The position numbers were made by a program, and so were the translations under genes. The notes under the pieces are model-generated. The model did not search any database. It saw only the letters and a list, made by a program, of their open reading frames with translations, and had not been told where the DNA came from. DNA of 64,000 nucleotides, taken from Panulirus ornatus. Its lineage: Eukaryota > Arthropoda > Malacostraca > Decapoda > Palinuridae. How positions within the stretch are numbered: the first letter of the stretch is position 1; each line of letters starts with the position of its first letter. Below, in pieces: positions 10,418-21,355 of this stretch. The stretch is taken from contig NC_092271.1 in NCBI RefSeq assembly GCF_036320965.1, positions 28,777,036 to 28,841,035 of the forward strand, read 5' to 3'.

Positions 10418-11588
10418 CTTTGTCGCTGTCTCCCACGTTTGCGAGGTAGCGCAAGGAAACAGACGAAAGAAATGGCCCAACCCCCCCCCATACACATGTA
10501 CATACACACGTCCACACACGCAAATATACATACCTACACAGCTTTCCATGGTTTACCCCAGACGCTTCACATGCCTTGCTTCAATCCACTGACAGCACGT
10601 CAACCCCTGTATACCACATGACTCCAATTCACTCTATTTCTTGCCCTCCTTTCACCCTCCTGCATGTTCAGGCCCGGATCACACAAAATCTTTTTCACTC
10701 CATCTTTCCACCTCCAATTTGGTCTCCCTCTTCTCTTCGTTCCCTCCACCTCCGACACATATATCCTCTTGGTCAATCTCTCCTCACTCATTCTCTCCAT
10801 GTGCCCAAACCATTTCAAAACACCCTCTTCTGCTCTCTCAACCACGCTCTTTTTATTTCCACACATCTCTCTTACCCTTACGTTACTTACTCGATCAAAC
10901 CACCTCACACCACACATTGTCCTCAAACATCTCATTTCCAGCACATCCATCCTCCTGCGCACATCTCTATCCATAGCCCACGCCTCGCAACCATACAACA
11001 TTGTTGGAACCACTATTCCCTCAAACATACCCATTTTTGCTTTCCGAGATAATGTTCTCGACTTCCACACATTTTTCAAGGCTCCCAAAATTTTCGCCCC
11101 CTCCCCCACCCTATGATCCACTTCCGCTTCCATGGTTCCATCCGCTGACAGATCCACTCCCAGATATCTAAAACACTTCACTTCCTCCAGTTTTTCTCCA
11201 TTCAAACTCACCTCCCAATTGACTTGACCCTCACCCCTACTGTACCTAATAACCTTGCTCTTATTCACATTTACTCTCAACTTTCTTCTTCCACACACTT
11301 TACCAAACTCAGTCACCAGCTTCTGCAGTTTCTCACATGAATCAGCCACCAGCGCTGTATCATCAGCGAACAACAACTGACTCACTTCCCAAGCTCTCTC
11401 ATCCCCAACAGACTTCATACTTGCCCCTCTTTCCTGGACTCTTGCATTTACCTCCCTTACAACCCCATCCATAAACAAATTAAACAACCATGGAGACATC
11501 ACACACCCCTGCCGCAAACCTACATTCACTGAGAACCAATCACTTTCCTCTCTTCCTACACGTACACATGCCTTACATCCTCGATAGA
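10415..11588 (-). mobile_element. main LINE, type A, 5'-truncated, RT C-half open
   Basis: A minus-strand frame from about 11586 to 10600 (about 328 codons) covers [20 protein letters not shown], motif B LRQGCVMSPWLFNLF, FADDTALVADS, YLGVDLSADGTMEAEVDHR and the full C-terminal tail. The frame's first residues up to 11631 are translation of the flanking T/TA tract and are not part of the element. The 3'UTR is type A. It forms an inverted repeat of roughly 1 kb with the LINE at 9190-10318. Confidence 0.9.
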
Positions 11589-11594
11589 TATATA

Positions 11595-11626
<32 letters not shown>
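11589..11626. repeat. TA and T tract
   Basis: A short TATATATA segment followed by about 29 T. The T run is the complement of an A-rich segment inside or next to the SINE-like fragment that follows. Confidence 0.8.
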
Positions 11627-11745
11627 CCCAAAAGAAGGAACAGAGAAGAGGGCCAGGTGAGGATATTCCCTCAAAGACCCAGTCCTCTGTTCTTAACGCT
11701 ACCTCGCTATCGCGGGAAATGGCGAATAGTATGAAAGAAAAGAAA
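11627..11745 (-). mobile_element. first half of SINE-like element, minus orientation
   Basis: Reverse complement of the first half of 8955-9187: CCCAAAAGAAGGAACAGAG, GGGCCAGGTGAGGATATTCC, CTCAAAGACCCAGTCCTCTG, CGCTACCTCGCTATCGCGGG and GGCGAATAGTATGAAAG. A nearly identical fragment with the same T-run flank is at 51181-51325. It is fused directly to a LINE piece at 11746. Confidence 0.75.
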
Positions 11746-12548
11746 GATTGGGAGGTGAGTTTGAATGGAGAAAAACTGGAGGAAGTGAAGTGTTTTAGAT
11801 ATCTGGGAGTGGATCTGGCAGCGGATGGAACCATGGAAGCGGAAGTGGATCATAGGGTGGGGGAGGGGGCGAAAATTCTGGGAGCCTTGAAGAATGTGTG
11901 GAAGTCGAGAACATTATCTCGGAAAGCAAAAATGGGTATGTTTGAAGGAATAGTGGTTCCAACAATGTTGTATGGTTGCGAGGCGTGGACTATGGATAGA
12001 GTTGTGCGCAGGAGGATGGATGTGCTGGAAATGAGATGTTTGAGGACAATGTGTGGTGTGAGGTGGTTTGATCAAGTAAGTAACGTAAGGGTGAGAGAGA
12101 TGTGTGGAGATAAAAAGAGCGTGGTTGAGAGAGCAGAAGAGGGTGTTTTGAAATGGTTTGGGCACATAGAGAGAATGAGTGAGGAAAGATTGACCAAGAG
12201 GATATATGTGTCGGAGGTGGAGGGAACGAGGAGAAGAGGGAGACCAAATTGGAGGTGGAAAGATGGAGTGAAAAAGATTTTGTGTGATCGGGGCCTGAAC
12301 ATGCAGGAGGGTGAAAGGAGGGCAAGGAATAGAGTGAATTGGAGCGATGTGGTATACCGGGGTTGACGTGCTGTCAGTGGATTGAATCGGGGCATGTGAA
12401 GCGTCTGGGGTAAACCATGGAAAGCTGTGTAGGTATGTATATTTGCGTGTGTGGACGTATGTATATACATGTGTATGGGGGTGGGTTGGGCCATTTCTTT
12501 CGTCTGTTTCCTTGCGCTACCTCGCAAACGCGGGAGACAGCGGCAAAA
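11746..12548 (+). mobile_element. main LINE, type A, strongly 5'-truncated, fused to SINE-like fragment
   Basis: Plus-strand frame 11719-12366 (215 codons). The first eleven codons are SINE-derived; from DWEVSLNGEKLEEVKCFRYL on it is the RT C-terminal part, complete to VVYRG. The 3'UTR is type A and ends with GCGCTACCTCGCAAACGCGG, an A10 run and (TA)n at 12549-12566. The RT catalytic motifs are absent, so this cannot be functional. Confidence 0.88.
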
Positions 12549-12566
12549 AAAAAAATATATATATAT

Positions 12567-12855
12567 ATATTCATTTATTTTATTGTACTTAGTCGTTGTC
12601 TCCCGTGTTAGCGAGGTAGTGCAAGAAAACAGATGAAAGAATGGTCCAACCCTCCCACATACACATGTATATACATAAACGCCCACACACGCACACATAC
12701 ATACCTATACATTTCAATGTATACATACATATACATACACAGACATATATTCACATGTACATATTCATACTTGCCACCTCCATCCATTCCCATCGTTACC
12801 CTGCCACACAGGAATAATCTATTCATTTTCATTTACTTCAGTATTATTTTATTTT
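12567..12855 (-). mobile_element. type B LINE 3'UTR fragment
   Basis: The complement of the hairpin region (CTCCCGTGTTAGCGAGGTAG), the ACACATGTATATACATA run, CATACATACCTATACATTTC and the GTTACCCTGCCACAC box. Only 3'UTR is present. It faces the tail of the preceding plus-strand LINE, giving another tail-to-tail pair. Confidence 0.75.
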
Positions 12856-12857
12856 TA

Positions 12858-13946
12858 TTTTCTTTTTTTTTTTGTCGCTGTCTCCCGCATTTGCGAGGTA
12901 GCGCAAGGAAACAGACAAAAGAAATGGCCCAACCCACCCCCATACACATGCCTTGATTCAATCCACTGACAGCACGTCAACCCCGGTATACCACATCGCT
13001 CCAATTCACTCTATTCTTTGCCCTCCTTTCACCCTCCTGCATGTTCAGGCCCCGATCACACAAAATCTTTTTCACTCCATCTTTCCACCTCCAATTTGGT
13101 CTCCCTCTTCTCCTCGTTCCCTCCACCTCCGACACATATATCCTCTTGGTCAATCTTTCCTCACTCATTCTCTCCATGTGACCAAACCATTTCAAAACAC
13201 CCTCTTCTGCTCTCTCAACCACGCTCTTTTTATTTCCACACATCTCTCTTACCCTTACGTTACTTACTCGATCAAACCACCTCACACCACACATTGTCCT
13301 CAAACATCTCATTTCCAGCACATCCATCCTCCTGCGCACAACTCTATCCATAGTCCATGCCTCGCACCCATACAACATTGTTGGAACCACTATTCCTTCA
13401 AACATACCCATTTTTGCTTTCCGAGATAATGTTCTCGACTTCCACACATTCTTCAAGGCTCCCAGAATTTTCGCCCCCTCCCCCACCCTATGATCCACTT
13501 CCGCTTCCATGGTTCCATCCGCTGCCAGATCCATTCCAGATATCTAAAACACTTCACTTCCTCCAGTTTTTCTCCATTCAAACTCACCTCCCAATTAAAT
13601 TGACCCTCAACCCTACTGTACCTAATAACCTTGCTCTTATTCACATTTACTCTTAACTTTCTTCTTTCACACACTTTACCAAACTCAGTCACCAGCTTCT
13701 GCAGTTTCTCACATGAATCAGCCACCAGCGCTGTATCATCAGCGAACAACAACTGACTCACTTCCCAAGCTCTCTCATCCCCAACAGACTTCATACTTGC
13801 CCCTCTTTCCTGGACTCTTGCATTTACCTCCCTTACAACCCCATCCATAAACAAATTAAACAACCATGGAGACATCACACACCCCTGCCGCAAACCTACA
13901 TTCACTGAGAACCAATCACTTTCCTCTCTTCCTACACGTACACATT
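12858..13946 (-). mobile_element. main LINE, type A with extra 3'UTR deletion, 5'-truncated
   Basis: Minus-strand coding sequence in two frames, 13905-13453 (motif B LRQGCVMSPWLFNLF, FADD, KSKV) and 13534-12977 ([15 protein letters not shown] to the C-terminus). The change of frame is at about 13533, where one base is missing in the CCACTCCCAGATATC box. The 3'UTR lacks the segment between the CATACACATG box and CCTTGATTC, a second deletion peculiar to this copy. Its truncated 5' end (13946) is 231 bp before the XPO6 start-codon exon. Confidence 0.87.
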
Positions 13947-14177
13947 ATTATATCTTTAGGATTTCTTTAATTCAGTATACTTAAAAACATCTAGGTATCC
14001 AAGTTTTCTAATTATCTGACTTGCTACAGGGCTGAGTGTAGTCAGGTAATTGGCCTTTCACTGTAAAGGTACTCACTTGTATGTTAAATGGAAGTTCAGT
14101 TTTATGTGTTGTTGCATAGAGTATACTAAGCGGAGTAGGTATTTGTTATGTTTTTATTATTTTTGTACTTTCCACAG
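13947..14177 (+). other. XPO6: XPO6 5' intron end or upstream region
   Basis: Unique AT-rich sequence with no repeat I recognise. It ends in a good splice acceptor: a T-rich stretch TTTTTATTATTTTTGTACTT followed by TCCACAG at 14171-14177. This implies at least one non-coding XPO6 exon further upstream, which I cannot locate. Confidence 0.5.
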
Positions 14178-14232
14178 GAGCTAGCCCTGTCCATCTCCTG
14201 GAAGTCTGCTAGTTGACTACAGTAAGATAATG
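14178..14232 (+). CDS. XPO6: XPO6 exon with 5'UTR and only the start codon
   Basis: A short exon bounded by acceptor TCCACAG and donor GTGAGT (14233). Its last three bases (14230-14232) are ATG. Joining it to the next supported exon at 16874 (GCCACAGACCGG) gives MATDRDSLHALEGLM, which matches the start of exportin-6 proteins (human from memory: MASEEASLRALESLM). An in-frame TAG at 14182-14184 precedes the ATG, so this is the first ATG of the frame in this exon. The context has A at -3 and, after splicing, G at +4. The 52 bases before the ATG are 5'UTR. Coding contribution is one codon. The phase is 0 at the 3' border. An alternative donor ACA|GTAAGA lies inside the exon, but using it would remove the ATG. 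Confidence 0.75.
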
Positions 14233-16873
14233 GTGAGTGGAAGTAGTAGGATAGTGGCTAATGTTCCTATTTGTTGCAGTTTGATGAATTTTTTTGATGA
14301 TGTATATCAGCTTATAGTGCTGTGAGTTCAACACTAACATTAGTCATTCTCTTGAAAGAGAAAATATGGATGTTTACAGACTTTATACTGAAAAGTACCC
14401 CTAAAGTTTGTGAACCTTTTAGGAGCATGATCACTCACACAATCTGTGTGAGAGGGACTTGGGAGTTGACATTATACCTAACCTGTCACCAGAGCCCCGT
14501 CATTGGAGAATCGTAAAGGAAGTATGCTGTCTGTTTGCAACTTTTACAATTGCATTCCAGTACATGGAATAGGAAATGTTCAGCAACCTGTTGATGTCAT
14601 ATATTAAGTTAAAACTAGAATGTGATTTTTGAATTTAATCATTGCACTTAAAGAGCCACAAAGAACTAATGAAGAAAGTTCAGAGGAGGGCAGCAAAGAT
14701 GGCACCATAGTTAAGAGAGCTGGGTTACTGTTAAAGGTTAGAGGCCATGAATTGACCACCATGGAAGAAAAAATTTGGGGTGATGAGTTCAACCGCACGA
14801 GTTTTCAAACTCGTATGATGATGTCAAGAGAAAACTTTGTGTAAGGATGCAAAGATAGAACCAGAGGCTGTAGTATGAAATTGACCCTTGTGGGCATAGT
14901 CCAGAAATATTATTTTAGTGTTAGGAAAAAAGTAGAATTGTTTTTCACTTGGAAATATTTCTGTATCAAACATTATTGAATTATATAACTGTAAATGGAG
15001 TGTACCTTCCTGTATGTTGGTGTGTGAAGTTGGTAAGTGGACAAGGGAGGGGCCTAGGTTGATGGCATGGATCTCTGTAAGTGTATGATAGTTATGGTTT
15101 ACTCCAGGTGTAATTTTATTCTACGTACACGTAATCACATAAAACATTTTATTTTTCCATGTTTTTCACCCATATGGATCATGTACATATTTTTTGCAAG
15201 TACCAGTATGTATCATAGAAGTATATTCCTCATCCATTCATTTACATAATTTTTTGGGATGATGAGGTATTCTTCATCTTTTCATTAAAGTGTGAAATGG
15301 GAGCTAACATCTGTAGATATTCTTATACAGGATGACGACCAATATCAGTAGGTGTTTTAACTTTTTGTACATCTGTTTTGATGTCCGCCATTAGCTACTT
15401 ATAAGGGTTTGTTCTGTTACCTGGCATGCATAGGAAAATATTCTGCTTTTGTCAGTATTCCTACAATCACCATCATTGGTGCAAGTTGTGCAAACATGGT
15501 GACCTTGTAGAAACTATATAAAATGTTTGATGAAATGAGTAATTAGGACATATTAGATACATTATTTAGTTAGAAAAGTGAAGAAGAATAACATGATAAA
15601 TGTAAAGGGATAAGTTTCTCTGACATTAAAATCATTGTGAATACATAAGGAAGAGGTAAGCCAACTTGGACCCTGACTTTTTTATTGCCACAGCCCTCAC
15701 ATACAACCTTGAAATTACGTAACAACTGTACTCAGTTTACTTTGTGTGAAGATGAGTAACGAAGACAAATATGAAGAATTAATTAACTCAAATTGATATT
15801 GGTTGGATCACATAAAAAGCACTGGATAACCATTAGGTTCTAGCATTTAACAAATCCTTAAAATCAGTCAGTCATTGGACTCAAGCCTCTGTATTATGTT
15901 TTCCCTAGACTAATTAAGACATTCCCAGTTCATCTTCATCATACACATTTTGTGCCTATTTCACATTTTCCCCTCATGAAAGTCCATCAGGAATGTATAG
16001 CTCTTCTTATTTTCCATCATTATCTTTATTTAACTTTGCCTCAGATAAGTAATCTTCTTTACATTTCCAGTTCTCCATTCAAACAGATGTTGAATTGAGA
16101 CTGCTTGTTAAAGATAAGAACCATAACCTTCTGTGCATTTCATTTAAACATCCTCCATATATGTATGTATCATCAAACCTAAATAATAATACTACCAGAA
16201 GTCACCTTTTGTGAGACTGTATCATTGGGAGTACAGTTTCGTCAAAGAACTCATTCCAAAGGAGTCCACATTTCCTTGCTAATGAAAGATATGTAGGGTG
16301 ATTATTAATAGATAACTGAATTTGCTGAACACCTTTTTACCTAGGTCCTATGATTCTAGTAGTAGGCCAACATCTTGTGTATCCATTAACTGTACTAAAT
16401 GAAAGAATCGTAAAAGATGCTTTGTTAGTATACAGAAGTTGAAGCTATGAGGGGACAAATTAGTTAGAAGAGACTGACTGCATTCATAATGTGAACATTA
16501 GGGGCTGGATATTTTCATTGGTAGTTCTCTGGGAATGAAAGATTTTGTTTTTTTCTTTTTTGAGAATGAAGTGAAGGTTGTCTTACAAATTTTTTATGAC
16601 AGTGTAAGTATGCAAAGTGAATAACTATGATGCTGGCTATTTATTGCAGAAATCTCAATTAATTTTGTCTCATTGTACACAAGGTAAAGATTGATGTGAA
16701 TGGGCTCATAGACTAAGTGTTCTTAATCCACCACATGCACATGTGAATGAACTGGTAAATTAATAAGTTTTACCTGCATGTCCTCTCTTGTATCCAGATG
16801 CCTTTTGACTAGCATTGTCCTTATGTTGCTGAATGCTGTTTCATATTTCCTAATTGCTGATCACTCTTCACAG
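14233..16873 (+). other. XPO6: XPO6 intron 1 (about 2.6 kb), little repeat content
   Basis: AT-rich unique sequence between GTGAGT and ATCACTCTTCACAG. Small open frames at 14322, 14629 and 15067 show no family resemblance and are probably chance. No LINE of the main family is present, which contrasts with the three downstream introns. Confidence 0.7.
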
Positions 16874-17077
16874 GCCACAGACCGGGATTCTCTTCATGCT
16901 TTAGAGGGGTTAATGAATGAATTTTTTAGCCCAGCAACAACCAACAACAGGAAGAGAGATATTGAGACTGTTTTGGGAAACTTTGGGCAGCAGCGTGGAG
17001 CATGGAAACAATGTCTTTATTATGTGGCTCACACCCACAACTCATATGTTTCCATGTACTGTCTCACAACCTTAGAG
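16874..17077 (+). CDS. XPO6: exportin-6 coding exon 2, N-terminal importin-beta-like region
   Basis: 68 codons in phase 0, acceptor CTTCACAG, donor GTAAGA at 17078. The encoded stretch contains SLHALEGLMNEFF, TTNNRKRDIETVL, NFGQQRGAWKQCLYYV and NSYVSMYCLTTLE. This lines up residue by residue with the N-terminus of exportin-6 (human pattern ALESLMTEFF, TTNERKREIEELL, NFAQQIGAWRFCLYF). Exportin-6 is a RanGTP-dependent karyopherin-beta that exports actin-profilin complexes from the nucleus; this segment is the first HEAT-type helices that contribute to Ran binding. The open frame begins upstream at 16778, but those codons are intron. Exon assignment rests on homology, phase and splice signals together. 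Confidence 0.93.
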
Positions 17078-17324
17078 GTAAGACTACTACTTGAGAATTC
17101 TTGTTGGTTATAGTTGTGCTTAAGTTTAGTTATCATTTTTGCCTACCAGTGCTATGCAGTTGTTTATGCATGATTTATTGATGATTTGATAATGCTTAAT
17201 TTATACAGTATTAATGAAGAATACTGTAACAAGTTTTGTTGTCATTCCCAGTATAAGCATTATTTTAAAACTTAAACACTTAAAAGTGATTTGAAAATTA
17301 TTCTGAGGATGGAGCTGAATTAAT
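17078..17324 (+). other. XPO6: start of XPO6 intron 2, unique sequence
   Basis: AT-rich sequence with no recognisable feature other than the GTAAGA donor. Intron 2 continues to 26497 and carries LINEs from 17325 on. Confidence 0.6.
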
Positions 17325-17827
17325 CATTTGAAGTATTTTATGTGTTGAAATGGTTTGGACATATAGAATGAATGAGTGAGGAAGGTTGCCAAAGAGTATA
17401 TATATATGTGTCAGAGGTGGAGGGAACAAGGAGAAGCGGGAGACCAAGTTGGAAATGGAGGGATGGAGTGAAAAAGATTTTGAGGAATTGGGGCCTGAAC
17501 ATGCAGGAGGGTGAGGCATGCATGGAATAGAGTGAATTGGTACTATGTGTTATACTTGGGTCAACGTGCTGTCAATAGACTGGACCAGGGCATGTGAAAC
17601 GTTCTGAGGTAATCCATGGAAAGGTCTGTAGGGCATGGATGTGGAAAGGGAGCTATGGTTTTGGTACATTACACGACAGCTAGAGACTGAGTGTGAGCGA
17701 ATGTGGCCATTTTTTTTCTGTTTTCTTGGCGCTACCCCCCTGATACAGGGGGTGGCAGTGCTGTTTCCTTTGGGGCATGGTGGCACCAGGAATGGATGAA
17801 GGAATGCAAGTATGAATATGTACATGT

Positions 17828-17925
<98 letters not shown>

Positions 17926-18068
17926 TTGTACATGTGTATATGTTGATATGTATATGTATGCATATGTACATTTATCTATATATGTGTTTATATGAGTGGA
18001 TGGGTCTTTGTCTGTTTCCTGGTGCTACCTCACTGATGCAGGAAACAACGATCAAGTATGATAATGAT
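17325..18068 (+). mobile_element. old main-LINE 3' end, type C 3'UTR
   Basis: It starts inside the C-terminal coding tail (GTGTTGAAATGGTTTGGACA, then GTCAGAGGTGGAGGGAAC and CCTGAACATGCAGGAGGG), with stops and indels. The type C 3'UTR has the AGCTAGAGACTGAGTGTGAG box, GTGCTGTTTCCTTTGGGGC and GGAATGGATGAAGG, and ends in the hairpin GGTGCTACCTCACTGATGCA followed by ATAATGATAATAAA. A (TA)n expansion of about 100 bases interrupts the 3'UTR. Confidence 0.78.
17832..17930. repeat. (TA)n microsatellite
   Basis: Nearly uninterrupted TA dinucleotides with one TGTA interruption near the right end, expanded within the TATATGTATA-rich part of a LINE 3'UTR. Confidence 0.92.
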
Positions 18069-18109
18069 AATAAATCATGAACTTTAGGTTTTCATGATTA
18101 GGAACTATT

Positions 18110-18400
18110 ATTCATGGATGAGAATAAGCAGGATAAGAATGAAAAGGTAAAAAGTAGGATAAGAATGGGAAAACCTTCTGGAGTAGATGGGAAGGCAATG
18201 ATATGAAAGATTGAGGTGATTTGTTGATGGAATGAATGCACTAAATGTATATGTTAAGGAAAAGAGGCAGGATGTCAGATAATTGGATACCTGTAGTGAT
18301 AGTGCCATTGTATAAAAGATGGGATATCAAGGATGAATATAATAACTCTGAGCATCACCATTTTGAGCACACCAGGAAAGTTGTATTTGATGATTGTTGT
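18110..18400 (+). mobile_element. very degraded RT fragment, plus strand
   Basis: Conceptual translation in shifting frames gives patterns such as GKPSGVDGKA, then a W..IVPLYK-like stretch (ATAGTGCCATTGTATAAAAG) and a TPGKLY-like stretch. This is the order of the RT entry blocks. No frame is open. It may be an old main-LINE copy or a related family. Confidence 0.5.
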
Positions 18401-19675
18401 TGTGGCTGTTGATATCAAGGATGGGCCATTTTGATAACTGTTTCTTTCCCTACACATCTAAGCTTTAGAAATCTCTACTTTCTCAAGTCTTTTTCAATAA
18501 CTATGACCTTGCACATTTTAGAAGACAGGTTTTTCACTTCCTTCAAAATTCATAGATACTTTCCCTTGTCTGTTCTTTTTCCCTTTCATAATCATCTCTT
18601 TCATAATCTGGCCTCAATGTAGGCTGTTATCTGTGACTGGAGCCTCCAGTGTAAAAAAGAAAAAAAGTCCAAGCACAGTAGAGACTTCCAACCCAGCGTT
18701 AAACTCCACTACACTCAGTATTCACCTACTTGAAATCACAGTGTCCCACAAAAGACATTGTATACACCCCATATGTTTTCAAAGGTGATACATGGCAAAG
18801 GTTTATTGTGGGTACAAGCATATGACACTTTCAGGTGAAATCATTGTACATCTAGTGACTGAAACTAGTGTTCCTGATGATGTGAGCACCAGCAGCTTGC
18901 CTCAGTATGCCTCAGGCTGATTTGAGAGAAGGATATGCTCTTTTTAATTCTTCCTGGCTGCCACTTCATTTTGGGAGTTTTGTTTCTGGGCATTGGACTC
19001 CTTCCAGTTGTGCTTCAAGATGGTTGGCTCTTACTTTCTAAAGAGGATAAAGCCACTTCTTGCCTTGTACCTTTTGGAAACCACACTGTTTTGAATAGCC
19101 CACCTAAGAGGACTGATTGTTCTTGTCCATGATTAAATTCCCAGTTCATGTTTGGTCCCCTCTCTTATTTACAGATGTAACTGGGAACCTAACAACACAG
19201 CTGGAAAAAAATATCTTGTATCACAGTCACCCATAAATCTATGTAGAGTGTAATTATCATCAGGGTTGGAAGGCAGATTTATGCAAATTTTCTCTGCTTT
19301 TTCCCTTTCATAATCCTCTTTATATATTGATTAAGGCTTGGCCTTGAGTTAGACTTTTGTTCTTGGCTGGAGTGACCAATGTAATAAAAGAAAAAAATAG
19401 TCTGTTTTCTGACAAAAACAATTGCCTTTGTGTCAACATATACATTTGATGAAAATAAGGTTATTTTTTGATTTTTTCATATAAATGATGTTCTGCATGT
19501 GTAAATGAAACATGAATGCATATATATGATTTGTGAAATATAAGAATGTGAATATGTGAAAAATTATGTAAATGATATATATCGAATGTGTAAAATCATG
19601 AGTGGGAAAAACGTAAAAAGTGTGTTTTGTTTGGGTATCTGCAGAATTAAATCACACTTGAAAATTACATGTGAT
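18401..19675 (+). other. XPO6: XPO6 intron 2 segment with a dispersed repeat pair
   Basis: No gene. Two related blocks, about 18575-18675 and 19298-19405, share TTTCCCTTTCATAATC, GGCTGGAG/GACTGGAG, CAGTGTAA/CAATGTAA and an A-rich end. They look like two copies of an unidentified short interspersed repeat. Otherwise AT-rich unique DNA. Confidence 0.45.
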
Positions 19676-21355
19676 TATGGGGAGGTGATAACAAGTAGTG
19701 GTGATGTGAGAAGGAGATGGAGTGAGTATTTTGAAGGTTTGTTGAATGTGTTTGATGATAGAGTGGCAGATATAGGGTGTTTTGGTCGAGGTGGTGTGCA
19801 AAGTGAGAGGGTTAGGGAAAATGATTTGGTAAACAGAGAAGAGGTAGTAAAAGCTTTGCGGAAGATGAAAGCCGGCAAGGCAGCAGGTTTGGATGGTATT
19901 GCAGTGGAATTTCTTAAAAAAGGGGGTGACTGTATTGTTGACTGGTTGGTAAGGTTATTTAATGTATGTATGACTCATGGTGAGGTGCCTGAGGATTGGC
20001 GGAATGCGTGCATAGTGCCATTGTACAAAGGCAAAGGGGATAAGAGTGAGTGCTCAAATTACAGAGGTATAAGTTTGTTGAGTATTCCTGGTAAATTATA
20101 TGGGAGGATATTGATTGAGAGGGTGAAGGCATGTACAGAGCATCAGATTGGGGAAGAGCAGTGTGGTTTCAGAGGTGGTAGAGGATGTGTGGATCAGGTG
20201 TTTGCTTTGAAGAATGTATGTGAGAAATACTTAGAAAAGCAAATGGATTTGTATGTAGCATTTATGGATCTGGAGAAGGCATATGATAGAGTTGATAGAG
20301 ATGCTCTGTGGAAGGTATTAAGAATATATGGTGTGGGAGGCAAGTTGTTAGAAGCAGTGAAAAGTTTTTATCGAGGATGTAAGGCATGTGTACGTGTAGG
20401 AAGAGAGGAAAGTGATTGGTTCTCAGTGAATGTAGGTTTGCGGCAGGGGTGTGTGACGTCTCCATGGTTGTTTAATTTGTTTATGGATGGAGTTGTTAGG
20501 GAGGTGAATGCAAGAGTTTTGGAAAGAGGGGCAAGTATGAAGTCTGTTGGGGATGAGAGAGCTTGGGAAGTGAGTCAGTTGTTGTTCGCTGATGATACAG
20601 CGCTGGTGGCTGATTCATGTGAGAAACTGCAGAAGCTGGTGACTGAGTTTGGTAAAGTGTGTGAAAGAAGAAAGTTAAGAGTAAATGTGAAGAAGAGCAA
20701 GGTTATTAGGTACAGTGGGGTTGAGGGTCAAGTCAATTGGGAGGTGAGTTTGAATGGAGAAAAACTGGAGGAAGTGAAGTGTTTTAGATATCTGGGAGTG
20801 GATCTGGCAGCGGATGGAGCCATGGAAGCGGAAGTGGATCATAGGGTGGGGGAGGGGGCGAAAATTCTGGGAGCCTTGAAGAATGTGTGGAAGTCGAGAA
20901 CATTATCTCGGAAAGCAAAAATGGGTATGTTTGAAGGAATAGTGGTTCCAACAATGTTGTATGGTTGCGAGGCGTGGGCTATGGATAGAGTTGTGCGCAG
21001 GAGGATGGATGTGCTGGAAATGAGATGTTTGAGGACAATGTGTGGTGTGAGGTGGTTTGATCGAGTAAGTAACGTAAGGGTAAGAGAGATGTGTGGAAAT
21101 AAAAAGAGCGTGGTTGAGAGAGCAGAAGAGGGTGTTTTGAAATGGTTTGGGCACATGGAGAGAATGAGTGAGGAAAGATTGACCAAGAGGATATATGTGT
21201 CGGAGGTGGAGGGAACGAAGAGAAGAGGGAGACCAAATTGGAGGTGGAAAGATGGAGTGAAAAAGATTTTGTGTGATCGGGGCCTGAACATGCAGGAGGG
21301 TGAAAGGAGGGCAAGGAATAGAGTGAATTGGAGCGATGTGGTATACCGGGGTTGA
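19556..21355 (+). CDS. LINE reverse transcriptase ORF (truncated element)
   Basis: 599 codons; only those from about codon 41 (CDYGEVITSSGD) on are LINE. The first 40 belong to the insertion site and the start codon is fortuitous. RT landmarks in order are [56 protein letters not shown], motif [14 protein letters not shown] with its catalytic Asp, motif B LRQGCVTSPWLFNLF, motif C FADD with two catalytic Asp, [20 protein letters not shown], then a Cys-containing MLYGCEAW and MRCLRTMC segment, and the C-terminal GHMERM and RGRPNWRWKDGV tail. It lacks the endonuclease, so the element cannot move by itself. Whether it is expressed is unknown. Confidence 0.85.
   Translation: MKNYVNDIYRMCKIMSGKNVKSVFCLGICRIKSHLKITCDYGEVITSSGDVRRRWSEYFEGLLNVFDDRVADIGCFGRGGVQSERVRENDLVNREEVVKALRKMKAGKAAGLDGIAVEFLKKGGDCIVDWLVRLFNVCMTHGEVPEDWRNACIVPLYKGKGDKSECSNYRGISLLSIPGKLYGRILIERVKACTEHQIGEEQCGFRGGRGCVDQVFALKNVCEKYLEKQMDLYVAFMDLEKAYDRVDRDALWKVLRIYGVGGKLLEAVKSFYRGCKACVRVGREESDWFSVNVGLRQGCVTSPWLFNLFMDGVVREVNARVLERGASMKSVGDERAWEVSQLLFADDTALVADSCEKLQKLVTEFGKVCERRKLRVNVKKSKVIRYSGVEGQVNWEVSLNGEKLEEVKCFRYLGVDLAADGAMEAEVDHRVGEGAKILGALKNVWKSRTLSRKAKMGMFEGIVVPTMLYGCEAWAMDRVVRRRMDVLEMRCLRTMCGVRWFDRVSNVRVREMCGNKKSVVERAEEGVLKWFGHMERMSEERLTKRIYVSEVEGTKRRGRPNWRWKDGVKKILCDRGLNMQEGERRARNRVNWSDVVYRG

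Noticed and set aside
17298..18080. Separate gene inside XPO6 intron 2 suggested by frames on both strands
   Set aside because: The sequence is a decayed LINE C-terminus and type C 3'UTR with a (TA)n expansion.
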